The notes under the pieces are model-generated. The model did no database searches. It was given only the letters and a program-made list of their open reading frames with translations, and was not told the DNA's origin. Source: Helicobacteraceae bacterium (GTDB lineage Bacteria > Campylobacterota > Campylobacteria > Campylobacterales > Sulfurimonadaceae). From it: a DNA stretch of 10,417 nucleotides. Positions 1 through 6,915 of this stretch are shown here, piece by piece (the first letter of the stretch is position 1; the number at the start of each line of letters is the position of its first letter). A program made the translations under genes and the position numbers. The DNA lies in contig JALSUN010000108.1 of NCBI GenBank assembly GCA_027061425.1, positions 1 to 10,417 of the forward strand, given 5' to 3'.

Positions 1-969
1 CAACAGACGATCATGATCAAAGCGGGTGAAGTCTTAAAATACAGATCGAAATTTTCTTTGGCACAAGAAGCGTATGGACAGACCCTTTCTCATAAGAAAA
101 AAGTGCGCAGCGAACAGGAACATGAGCTTAAAAAGTTAGGCAGGCGTGTTCAGCTTGAACGAGAAAAGGTCTCTCTCGCCAAACAACGGTTTTCTAAAAA
201 AAATGTTGGCAGGTTTGACAGTGCTGAAAAAGAGAAGATCAATGGTGCTATTTTTACAGGCAAAGACAAAAAAGATGGGCAGATCCTACAGAGTTCTATG
301 ACTAAGCAGCGTCAGTTAAGTGAAAAGATGGGTACGGTTGCAAAAGAGTATGCAACGGGTATCAGTTTTGAGGGAGAGGTCTCTAAACATCATTTCCCAC
401 TCTCAGTAGAAAAGTCCTGCATCCCTCTTTTTGAGAGTACAGAACTCTGTTTTCCACGCCTTTCCATAGATGTCGGGGACAAAGTGGGCATTAGTGGAGA
501 AAACGGTGTGGGTAAAAGCAGTTTTATAAACTATTTTGTGGAAAAGGTAGATTTTCAACATGAGTACCTTTACATACCCCAAGAGATTACCGACAATGAA
601 GCCGAAAAACTGTTTGAAGATGTGGGTGACTTGAACAGCGAAGAGAAGGGGGAACTCTTTACCCTTGTACAGCGCTTAGGCTCTGATGCAAAAGCACTGC
701 TGCAAAGCAGTGTTCCAAGCCCTGGAGAGGTCAGAAAGCTCTTAATCGCTCGTGGACTCTTGCAACATCCCTCACTCATCATCTTAGATGAACCAACAAA
801 CCATATGGACTTAGATTCCATCGTCTCGTTGGAGGCTTCTTTACAAGCCTACAAAGGGGCTTTGGTCTTTATAACCCATGACAAGACTTTTTTAGAGAAC
901 ATCAGTACAAAGCAGTGGGTGTTTGAAAAAAGCGAAAAAGCGCGTTACAGTGTGCAAGAAGTTTTGTAG
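1..969 (+). CDS. ABC-F family ATP-binding protein, C-terminal part (5' end outside window)
   Basis: The frame is open from base 1, so this is the 3' part of a longer gene; ABC-F proteins are usually 500-650 residues with two ATPase domains. What remains is the charged inter-domain linker followed by the second nucleotide-binding domain. Counting from the Met codon at 13, the Lys/Glu/Gln-rich linker covers about residues 15-115. Walker A is GENGVGKSS at 162-170, the signature is an SPGEV variant of LSGGQ at 236-240, Walker B with catalytic Glu is in LIILDEPTNH at 255-264, and the switch His is H289 in FITHD. There are no membrane segments, which fits a soluble ATPase. ABC-F proteins act on the ribosome, either as translation factors or in antibiotic target protection; which applies here cannot be told. 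The SPGE-type signature is the only unusual point. The first ATPase domain should lie just upstream. Confidence 0.9.
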   Translation, partial: QQTIMIKAGEVLKYRSKFSLAQEAYGQTLSHKKKVRSEQEHELKKLGRRVQLEREKVSLAKQRFSKKNVGRFDSAEKEKINGAIFTGKDKKDGQILQSSMTKQRQLSEKMGTVAKEYATGISFEGEVSKHHFPLSVEKSCIPLFESTELCFPRLSIDVGDKVGISGENGVGKSSFINYFVEKVDFQHEYLYIPQEITDNEAEKLFEDVGDLNSEEKGELFTLVQRLGSDAKALLQSSVPSPGEVRKLLIARGLLQHPSLIILDEPTNHMDLDSIVSLEASLQAYKGALVFITHDKTFLENISTKQWVFEKSEKARYSVQEVL

Positions 970-994
970 GTATCTTTAAAAAATCATGATGAGA

Positions 995-1018
995 TGATCG
1001 TTTTTGAAAACACGATCA
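995..1018 (+). other. Hairpin downstream of the ABC-F gene
   Basis: TGATCGT (995-1001) pairs perfectly with ACGATCA (1012-1018), and the loop can pair further (TTTT with AAAA). It lies 25 bases after the ABC-F stop, where a terminator would be expected, but no T-run follows on the + strand, so a role in termination or mRNA 3'-end protection is only a guess. Confidence 0.3.
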
Positions 1019-1026
1019 GGGAAGAC

Positions 1027-1055
1027 TTGATTAAGCCTAAACTATAAATTATAGT
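1027..1055 (+). promoter_or_regulatory. Predicted sigma70-type promoter for the 7TMR cyclase gene
   Basis: TTGATT at 1027-1032 is followed after 17 bases by TATAGT at 1050-1055, and transcription would begin near 1062. This gives a leader of about 33 bases before the TTG start at 1095. The -10 box lies within a perfect 19-bp palindrome (listed separately), so a dimeric regulator bound there would block the promoter. Confidence 0.5.
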
Positions 1056-1057
1056 TT
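1039..1057. repeat. Perfect 19-bp palindrome overlapping the -10 region, candidate operator
   Basis: AAACTATAA (1039-1047) and TTATAGTTT (1049-1057) are exact inverted repeats around a single central base. The element overlaps the predicted -10 box of the downstream membrane cyclase gene. In RNA it would be a weak all-AT stem with almost no loop, so a DNA operator is more likely than a terminator. AT-rich DNA yields such palindromes by chance more often than balanced DNA does. Confidence 0.4.
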
Positions 1058-1094
1058 TATACTTAGAAAGTATTACATACCTATTGGAGAAGAT

Positions 1095-2810
1095 TTGAAA
1101 CAGATTGTTCTAATTTTTTTTGCACTTCTTTTTTTTACAACACTGAACGCTGAAGTACTGACGCTTAGTTGTGATAAAAAAGAGGAAAAGGGATTTTATA
1201 ACTATCTTCAATATTATAAAGATGTAAATGCCTCGATATCTACTAAAAACAGTTTAGAGATCTCTCAGGTTGACTTTACCCATCTGGATAGACCCAATGC
1301 AAACCTTGGCTTAAGTTTTCAAAACAGAGCTTTATGGTTGAAGTTCAGTTTAAAAAACAGTTGTCCTAACACGCAGCAGAGAGTACTTTTTTTAAAAAAA
1401 ATAACAAATAAGAGTATAGAACTATATGAGGAAAACGGGGAGCGATTTGTTGAAATAAAAAAGACACCATCAGTCAATAATGCTTATTATGATCTGAGTA
1501 TAGACCCTAATGAGACCAAACGCTATTACCTGCGTCTTATTGGAGATGGCCCTTATATTATTGCATCTGAGCTGATCGATAGTAGAAAAGCTATCGAGGA
1601 AAGTTACATAAGTGGTGCGTTTTTCTTCTTCTTTACTACCTTTGTCTCTATCGCTATTATTGTATATCTGTTGATCTTTATATTTTTAAGAGAGGTGATA
1701 TACCTTTATTTCTCTTTGCATATAAGCTCGCATCTGATGCTTTGGCTGAGTGTGTATGGTGTTTTTACGGCGGTAGAGCTTTCGCTGGTCAAAGTCATCT
1801 CTATTTTTATCTCTTCTACCTTTATCACTTTACTGAGTTTTGAGATCCTGCAGACACGTAAATATATGCCTGGACTTTCCAAGGTCTTGCTGGCGTTTCT
1901 GTTTTTTATGAACTTCTATTTCTTCGTCGGTTTTTATCTTGATTGGATCGAGTTTTATGCGCCTATTTTTGGTATCACCTCTTTTATTACCTATATGTTG
2001 ATCATTGCCTCTATTTTAGGAAGTATTAAAAGGGGATCGAAAAAAGTGATCTACCTTCTTTTGGCTGTCATTGGTTATATCTTAGGTTATTACATCACGG
2101 TTGTGGGTGTTTTTACCTTAGGCAAGATTCCTGTTAATGATTTTACACTCTATGCAGGTATGATGGGTGCGATTATAGATATCGTTTTTGTCTCCCTGGC
2201 TTTTATACATATGGCAGAAAAGACGTATCATGATCAGAGAAAAAAATTGCTGGAGTACAGCAGATCGCTTGAAGGTACGGTTCAGGAGCGTACACTGAAG
2301 ATCCAGGAACAAAATAGTTTGCTTCATCTTCAGGCTATTACCGATACCTTGACCCAACTGCCAAATCGGCTTGAGCTTGATCGATACTGTACATCGGCTT
2401 TTGCAGATCGTGGTCATTCAGAAAAAGAGTTGTTCGCTCTTTTGATAGATATTGATAACTTTAAACAGGTAAATGATGTTTATGGGCATCTTTTTGGAGA
2501 TGCCGTCTTAAAAACGATTTCCAAAGTGTTGCTCAAAAGTTTAAAAGAGAGTGATATGGTAGGACGATGGGGCGGTGATGAGTTTCTTGTGGTTGTCCAT
2601 GTCTCTAAAGCAGATGATATAGCCATGATCGCAGAGCGTGTCCGAAAAAATGTCAGAAATAAAGAGCTTGAGCATAATGTCAGGATAACGATCAGTCTAG
2701 GTGTCAGTAGTGCTCGTGATAAAAAGAGTATAGGGTCATGGATACAAAGTGCTGATGAAGCACTCTATAGAGCTAAAAAAAGAGGAAAAGATCGAGTTGT
2801 TTTTTCTTAG
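1095..2810 (+). CDS. 7TMR-DISM membrane receptor with diguanylate cyclase (GGDEF) domain
   Basis: Predicted inner-membrane sensor that joins two GTP into cyclic di-GMP. The start is TTG, chosen because GGAGA (1086-1090) lies just upstream and the protein then opens with a clear signal peptide (residues 1-19, ending LNA). Residues about 25-165 resemble the periplasmic 7TMR-DISMED2 sensing domain. Seven hydrophobic helices span about 173-373, a coiled coil covers about 376-412, and the GGDEF domain runs from about 415 to the end at 571. The active-site loop is intact (RWGGDEF, 491-497), as are the metal-binding DIDNFK segment (452-457) and the C-terminal ALYRAKKRGKD. The product-inhibition RxxD site is degenerate: the equivalent residues are KESD (484-487), so feedback inhibition may be weak. 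It sits tail to tail with a second cyclase gene. DISMED2 domains are proposed to bind carbohydrates or similar ligands; the ligand here is unknown. Confidence 0.93.
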   Translation: MKQIVLIFFALLFFTTLNAEVLTLSCDKKEEKGFYNYLQYYKDVNASISTKNSLEISQVDFTHLDRPNANLGLSFQNRALWLKFSLKNSCPNTQQRVLFLKKITNKSIELYEENGERFVEIKKTPSVNNAYYDLSIDPNETKRYYLRLIGDGPYIIASELIDSRKAIEESYISGAFFFFFTTFVSIAIIVYLLIFIFLREVIYLYFSLHISSHLMLWLSVYGVFTAVELSLVKVISIFISSTFITLLSFEILQTRKYMPGLSKVLLAFLFFMNFYFFVGFYLDWIEFYAPIFGITSFITYMLIIASILGSIKRGSKKVIYLLLAVIGYILGYYITVVGVFTLGKIPVNDFTLYAGMMGAIIDIVFVSLAFIHMAEKTYHDQRKKLLEYSRSLEGTVQERTLKIQEQNSLLHLQAITDTLTQLPNRLELDRYCTSAFADRGHSEKELFALLIDIDNFKQVNDVYGHLFGDAVLKTISKVLLKSLKESDMVGRWGGDEFLVVVHVSKADDIAMIAERVRKNVRNKELEHNVRITISLGVSSARDKKSIGSWIQSADEALYRAKKRGKDRVVFS

Positions 2811-2821
2811 ATTTTTATCAA

Positions 2822-2838
2822 AGTAAAAGTATTTTACT
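2822..2838. terminator. AT-rich stem-loop between convergent cyclase genes, possible bidirectional terminator
   Basis: AGTAAAA (2822-2828) and TTTTACT (2832-2838) form a 7-bp stem with a 3-base loop in the 67-bp gap between the two convergent stops. The stem is weak and the flanking T-runs are short on both strands, so it is a plausible but unproven shared terminator. Confidence 0.35.
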
Positions 2839-2877
2839 AAAATAAAGATAGATTTGTGATGCGAGTTGATCTTTCCC

Positions 2878-3984
2878 TTAATGAAATACGACTCTGTTAC
2901 GCCCTGAGCTTTTAGCCTCATAAAGTGCTTGGTCAGCCCTTTTTATAATCTTATTAATGGTGTCTTTTTTATGAAAAATGGTGACACCTATACTGGCTGT
3001 CTGTGGTCCAATCTTTTTGAAGTGATGGTTTTCTATCTTTTCGCATAGTTCCTGAGAGAGTTTGAGCAACTCCTCTTTTTTAATATCGAGATAGACAATG
3101 ATAAACTCTTCTCCACCCCATCTTACCGCGATGTCATTGACTCGTAGGTGTTCTCTCAGCAACTCAGCGATCTCGATCAGTGCTTCATCACCTACCTGAT
3201 GACCATAGGTATCATTGATATCTTTAAAGTAGTCAAAGTCTATGAGTATCAGACCAAAAGGACTCTCATAACGCTGAGAACGTTTCAGCTCTTTTTTAAG
3301 CAAAATGTCAAGTTTACTACGGTTAAAAAGCCCTGTTAGTCTATCTGTGTCCGCTAAAAGCTTTAGATGCTCTTGATGGACAAAAATGGTCTTATAAGAG
3401 TGTTCCAAAAGGAACGCACCTAAAAACCCAAAAGAGAAAGAAGAGAGTAGCCAAAAACAGTGCATTACAAAGTCTTCAAGTGGCAGGTCAAAATATACAA
3501 TAAACATAGAACCTGTAGTAATCACTATAAGGCTAGCACTTATAGTTGCAGGCCAAAGTCGTAGTCCCGAAACCGTGAAAACCCAAAAAATGATAAGATA
3601 GATCTCCGTTAGGCGCATAGCAGGATGTTCCAAATGGGTTGTAACCAAAAGATTTCCAACCGCGGCGATAATAGGTGCTGTCATCAACAACAGTTGTGTC
3701 AGAAATGCAAACTGTTTTTTAAAGCTTAGTAAAAAGATGAGAAGAAGAAATGGCGGTAAAATATAGAGATGAAAAAGGGTGAGTTGGCCTAAGATTTCAG
3801 GTGGTGCTATAAGATGGTCTGTGATATTAGCGACGATATATAAAATGGCAGTCAATGCAGATATGGCACGTACCTGTAAAAGTTTAGACTTACGCATCCA
3901 ACGTTCATATGACTTTTGTGTCTGTGTATCGTTAAAGTCAATAAATGGTGAAAGAGTGCTGTCATTTAAAAGTTTATCTTTCAT
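2878..3984 (-). CDS. Membrane diguanylate cyclase (GGEEF), six-helix sensor
   Basis: Predicted inner-membrane enzyme making cyclic di-GMP from GTP. Residues 1-35 are cytoplasmic. About six hydrophobic helices follow (roughly 40-58, 67-87, 93-115, 126-142, 145-165, 172-193), with only short loops and no recognisable periplasmic domain. After a short linker (195-212) the GGDEF-family domain runs to the C-terminus at 368. The active loop is RWGGEEF (288-294), the metal segment is DFDYFKDIND (249-258), and ALYEAKSSGRNRV closes the domain. Unlike its neighbour it has a complete inhibitory RxxD site (RVND, 281-284), so feedback inhibition by cyclic di-GMP is expected. The ATG is supported by AAGG (3996-3993) seven bases upstream. 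It is convergent with the 7TMR cyclase and divergent from ppaC. Its signal is unknown; the membrane part could sense a small hydrophobic or membrane-linked cue. Confidence 0.92.
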   Translation of the reverse strand: MKDKLLNDSTLSPFIDFNDTQTQKSYERWMRKSKLLQVRAISALTAILYIVANITDHLIAPPEILGQLTLFHLYILPPFLLLIFLLSFKKQFAFLTQLLLMTAPIIAAVGNLLVTTHLEHPAMRLTEIYLIIFWVFTVSGLRLWPATISASLIVITTGSMFIVYFDLPLEDFVMHCFWLLSSFSFGFLGAFLLEHSYKTIFVHQEHLKLLADTDRLTGLFNRSKLDILLKKELKRSQRYESPFGLILIDFDYFKDINDTYGHQVGDEALIEIAELLREHLRVNDIAVRWGGEEFIIVYLDIKKEELLKLSQELCEKIENHHFKKIGPQTASIGVTIFHKKDTINKIIKRADQALYEAKSSGRNRVVFH

Positions 3985-4006
3985 ATGCTGACCTTGATCT
4001 CTATTA

Positions 4007-4012
4007 AATATA
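4007..4012 (-). promoter_or_regulatory. Weak candidate -10 box for the GGEEF cyclase gene
   Basis: On the minus strand TATATT occupies 4012-4007, about 22 bases before the ATG and with the ribosome site in between. Upstream is a T-rich stretch (4040-4022 read on this strand), the usual substitute for a -35 box in Campylobacterota. Other AT-rich hexamers nearby could serve equally well. Confidence 0.3.
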
Positions 4013-4047
4013 CTAAATGATATCGTAAAAAATAAAAATTATCATCT

Positions 4048-4067
4048 CTAGATTAGATAAAATCTAG
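4048..4067. repeat. Inverted repeat adjoining the ppaC -10 box, candidate operator
   Basis: CTAGATT (4048-4054) and AATCTAG (4061-4067) are perfect inverted repeats separated by six bases. The right arm ends one base before the TATAAT of the ppaC promoter, so the element fills the place where a -35 box would be. Its position suits a dimeric repressor or activator; no known regulator consensus is recognised. Confidence 0.4.
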
Positions 4068-4073
4068 TATAAT
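4068..4073 (+). promoter_or_regulatory. -10 box for ppaC
   Basis: A perfect TATAAT lies 30 bases before the ppaC ATG, predicting a start near 4080 and a leader of about 23 bases carrying the ribosome site TAGG (4091-4094). No -35 hexamer is visible at 17 bases, as is common in Campylobacterota. Confidence 0.6.
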
Positions 4074-4102
4074 TGCGCAAATTAAACTACTAGGTAATAA
4101 CT

Positions 4103-5020
4103 ATGGCAACTTATATTTTTGGACACACTAGCCCCGACTCGGATTCTATTGTAGGTGCGATCTCTCTTTCGTATTTGAAAAACCAGCTGGGTGAGGATTG
4201 TATCCCTACCCGTCAAGGTGAGATCTCTGCAGAAACAGAGTTTATTTTAAAGACTTTTGGCGGTACTTCTCCAGAACTCAAGACCTCTGTAGCAGGTGAA
4301 AAAGTCTATATTATTGACTTTTCTGACTATGCACAGGCACCTGCAGATATGAAAGAAGCGACTCTTCTTGGTATCGTCGATCACCATAAATTAGGTGATA
4401 TCACTACAGACACGCCATTAGAGTGCTGGATCAGACCGATAGGATGTTCAAACACTGTCGTTTACGAGATGTACAAGTCATATGGTGTTGAGATCCCTAA
4501 AGATATTGCCGGGATGATGATGCTGGCGATCCTTAGTGACACGGTTATCTTTAAGTCACCGACTTGCACCAAGGTAGATACCAAGGCAGTTAAAGAGCTT
4601 GCTAAGATCGCTGGTGTTGAAGACTATAAGGCCTTAGCGATGGAGATGTTCATCGTCAAATCAGCTACTGAAGGTGCCAGTGCAAGAGATCTTAATACCC
4701 GTGACTACAAGCCTTTCGATATGAATGGTTCTAAAGTTGGTGTCAACCAGTTAGAGATGATCGATATCTCTGCGCTTGATGCTAGAAAATCAGAGATATT
4801 TGACGATATGAAAAAAATGAAAGAGGATGAAGGTCTTCATACTATGATCGTTCTTTTGACTGACATTATGAAAGAGGGTTCACAGATTTTAGTAGTGAGT
4901 GATGATGCCTCTAAAATAGAAGCAGGTCTTAACACCAAGCTAGAAAACAATGAAGCATGGCTTGATGGTGTTCTTAGCCGTAAAAAGCAGATCATTCCAT
5001 TTATCCAACCACAGTTCTAA
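4103..5020 (+). CDS. ppaC: Manganese-dependent inorganic pyrophosphatase (family II)
   Basis: Cytosolic enzyme that splits pyrophosphate into two phosphates and so pulls biosynthetic reactions forward. It is a DHH-superfamily phosphoesterase of 305 residues, close to the usual 305-310. Metal and active-site residues are all present: H8, D12 and D14 in GHTSPDSDS, D72 in IDFSD, D93-H94-H95 in VDHH, and D146 in LSDT. The C-terminal DHHA2 domain (about 195-305) carries the substrate-binding SRKKQ at 292-296. No regulatory CBS or DRTGG insert is present, so this is the short, constitutively active form. TAGG at 4091-4094 supports the ATG. It has its own promoter with an inverted repeat. The ycaO gene follows after 146 bp on the same strand and could be cotranscribed through the intervening repeat. 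The function assignment is secure. Confidence 0.96.
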   Translation: MATYIFGHTSPDSDSIVGAISLSYLKNQLGEDCIPTRQGEISAETEFILKTFGGTSPELKTSVAGEKVYIIDFSDYAQAPADMKEATLLGIVDHHKLGDITTDTPLECWIRPIGCSNTVVYEMYKSYGVEIPKDIAGMMMLAILSDTVIFKSPTCTKVDTKAVKELAKIAGVEDYKALAMEMFIVKSATEGASARDLNTRDYKPFDMNGSKVGVNQLEMIDISALDARKSEIFDDMKKMKEDEGLHTMIVLLTDIMKEGSQILVVSDDASKIEAGLNTKLENNEAWLDGVLSRKKQIIPFIQPQF

Positions 5021-5034
5021 ATCTACAGTTCTAA
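5011..5034 (+). repeat. Short tandem duplication at the ppaC stop codon
   Basis: ACAGTTCTAA occurs exactly twice, at 5011-5020 (the last codons and stop of ppaC) and at 5025-5034, separated by ATCT. The 14-base period means the gene end was copied once into the intergenic space, just left of the palindromic element. Confidence 0.7.
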
Positions 5035-5042
5035 CACATGCA

Positions 5043-5136
5043 CGTCACTCCTGCGAAGGCAGGAGTCCACGAATTTGAGCCTCCATACGATTTAAAACAT
5101 ACAAACCGTTTGATTCCTGCCTCGGCAGGAATGACG
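5043..5136. repeat. Composite palindromic intergenic repeat (REP/BIME-like pair)
   Basis: Two hairpins face each other. The left one has ACTCCTGC (5047-5054) pairing with GCAGGAGT (5059-5066) around GAAG. The right one has ATTCCTGC (5113-5120) pairing with GCAGGAAT (5125-5132) around CTCG. The outer ends are inverted copies: CGTCACTCCTGC at 5043-5054 against CGTCATTCCTGC on the other strand of 5125-5136. About 40 unrelated bases separate them. Motifs of the type GTCATTCCTGC...GCAGGAATCCA are widespread dispersed repeats in proteobacterial genomes, often mobilised by REP-associated transposases. It is GC-richer than its surroundings. As RNA the two hairpins, or one long stem joining them, could stabilise the ppaC mRNA end or reduce read-through into ycaO. 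It contains no gene of its own. Confidence 0.8.
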
Positions 5137-5166
5137 AGCACATTCACAACCACTCAAGGAAACCCC

Positions 5167-6915
5167 ATGTCAGAAAAAACATACATCAAAGGCAAAGACC
5201 TTGATCTAGAGACGACCATCGCTACTATGCATAAAAAGTTGAAACGGTGGGATATCCATGTAGAGGAAGCCTCTTGGCTTAACCCTGTGCCTTATGTCCA
5301 TTCCCTGCATGTTCGTGATGAGAATTGTAGTCTGATGTTTACCAATGGCAAGGGAACCACTAAAAAGTCCTGTCTTGCCAGTGCTTTGGGTGAGTACTTT
5401 GAACGCTTAAGCTGTAACTACTTTTTTGCAGATTACTACTTGGGTGAAGAGATCAGCAGTGGTGACTTTGTGCATTATCCTAGTGAAAAGTGGTTTGAGG
5501 ATGAAGAGGGTGATATGCCAGAAGGTCTTTTGAACGAAGAACTTTGGAACTTTTATGATCCTGATGAAGATTTAGAACCTGAAAACATCTTTGACTTTAA
5601 TTCGGGAGCAGGGGAGCGTGGTATCTGTGCACTTCCTTTTGTTCGTCAGAGTGATGGAGAGACAACGTACTTTCCTGTTAACATCATCGGTAACCTCTAT
5701 GTGAGTAATGGTATGGCAGCCGGTAACACGGAAAATGAGGCACGGGTACAGGCACTCTCTGAGATCTGTGAGCGTAATGCTAAAAACAAGATCATCTCTG
5801 AGATGATCACACTTCCACAGATACCTACAGACGTGATCGCGCGTTATCCCCACATTGAGACCTCTATAGAGAAGTTAAAAGAGCATGGTTATAACTTACG
5901 TCTGTGTGATGCTTCTCTTGGTGGTCTGTTCCCTGTGATCTGTGTGACCTTGATGAACCCAAAAGGAGGAACAGTCTTAGCCTCATTTGGGGCACACCCT
6001 TCATTTGAAGTGGCCTTGGAACGTACGGTAACAGAGCTTCTACAGGGACGCTCCATTAATCAAAATGATGACTTTACAGTACCTTCGTTTAACCGTGCAG
6101 AGGTTGTGGACAACAACAACTTGGTAGAACACTTCATCAACTCAACCGGCTTGATCTCTTATGAGTTTTTTAAAGATGAAAGTGACTATGACTTTGTAGA
6201 CTGGGATCATGATGCAACAACAGGCAGTGAGTTTGAGTATCTCTGTGAACTCATAGAGAACCAAGGTCATGAGATCTACATCATGGACTATGATCACTTG
6301 GATGTCTATGCCTGTCGTATTATCGTACCAGGAATGTCGGAGATCTATGATGTAGAAGATCTGCAGTGGTCTAACAACAATGAAGGTGCACATTATCGAG
6401 AATACTTACTCTCTTTAGATCAGATGGGACCTGAGGGTTGGGAAAGTGTTTTAGAAAACTTAGATGATGATGATCTTTTAGATGTTCATAAACTTGCAGA
6501 GTTTATAGGGGTTGCTCCAGATGCAGGTACCCGTTGGGCCTCTTTACAGGTGGGTACTCTTAAAGGGATGTTACATTTGGCACTTCAAGAGTATGATGAA
6601 GCGGTCATCTGGAACAACTGGACCTTACACATGGCAGATATCAGTGAGAGTGAACGTCAACATCATAACTGTTTGGCCGTATTGCTTGAGATCGTTATGG
6701 ATGATGAAAAAGTCTTTAGTCAGTACAAAAAAAGTTTAGAGTTGCTTTATGGTGAAGAGACTGTGGCCGAGTGTATCGCCTTGATCCAAGGTGACCAACA
6801 GTTTCATGGATTGCACTTTCCGGGACTTTCACTCAAAGGTTTTGAAAAGCACAACGCACTTTTAGAAGGTTATAAAAAACTCCAAAAAGCCAAAGCCTCA
6901 CAACTTAAAAAATAG
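5167..6915 (+). CDS. ycaO: YcaO-domain protein, putative ribosomal S12 methylthiotransferase accessory factor
   Basis: YcaO proteins use ATP to activate amide backbones; the E. coli-type member studied here by similarity is linked to RimO-dependent methylthiolation of ribosomal protein S12. The frame is open back to 5038, but the first 43 codons there translate the palindromic repeat. The ATG at 5167 has AAGGA (5156-5160) six bases upstream and gives 582 residues, close to the 586 of E. coli YcaO. The ATP/Mg motifs are present: GKGTTKKS (61-68), GEYFER with E76 and E79 (75-80), and EARVQALSEICER with E199, E202 and R203 (191-203). The catalytic region covers about 1-400, and the rest (about 415-575) looks helical and TPR-like as in E. 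coli YcaO. The tail is Lys-rich and lacks the PxPxP end of azoline-forming YcaOs. No RiPP precursor or partner gene is near, so a housekeeping role is favoured. Its 3' end overlaps glsA. Confidence 0.93.
   Translation: MSEKTYIKGKDLDLETTIATMHKKLKRWDIHVEEASWLNPVPYVHSLHVRDENCSLMFTNGKGTTKKSCLASALGEYFERLSCNYFFADYYLGEEISSGDFVHYPSEKWFEDEEGDMPEGLLNEELWNFYDPDEDLEPENIFDFNSGAGERGICALPFVRQSDGETTYFPVNIIGNLYVSNGMAAGNTENEARVQALSEICERNAKNKIISEMITLPQIPTDVIARYPHIETSIEKLKEHGYNLRLCDASLGGLFPVICVTLMNPKGGTVLASFGAHPSFEVALERTVTELLQGRSINQNDDFTVPSFNRAEVVDNNNLVEHFINSTGLISYEFFKDESDYDFVDWDHDATTGSEFEYLCELIENQGHEIYIMDYDHLDVYACRIIVPGMSEIYDVEDLQWSNNNEGAHYREYLLSLDQMGPEGWESVLENLDDDDLLDVHKLAEFIGVAPDAGTRWASLQVGTLKGMLHLALQEYDEAVIWNNWTLHMADISESERQHHNCLAVLLEIVMDDEKVFSQYKKSLELLYGEETVAECIALIQGDQQFHGLHFPGLSLKGFEKHNALLEGYKKLQKAKASQLKK

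Noticed and set aside
995..1018. Intrinsic terminator for the ABC-F gene
   Set aside because: The stem is real but no T-run follows it, so I list it only as a hairpin.
2118..2417. Minus-strand ORF within the 7TMR cyclase gene
   Set aside because: The + strand codes for conserved membrane and GGDEF sequence here; the antisense peptide has no recognisable features.
5043..5136. CRISPR repeat pair
   Set aside because: Only two inverted, not direct, copies are present, with no spacer series; it is a REP-like composite.
5038..5166. Upstream ATG as the ycaO start
   Set aside because: It has no good ribosome site, encodes the palindromic repeat, and makes the protein 43 residues longer than the E. 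coli homologue; 5167 has AAGGA at proper spacing.
5572..6393. Minus-strand ORFs within ycaO
   Set aside because: They lie opposite conserved YcaO coding sequence and have no ribosome sites or familiar motifs.
5167..6915. Azoline-forming (RiPP) YcaO with a hidden precursor peptide
   Set aside because: The protein has the E. coli-type length and helical C-terminal region, lacks the PxPxP end, and no small precursor-like ORF or partner enzyme is next to it.
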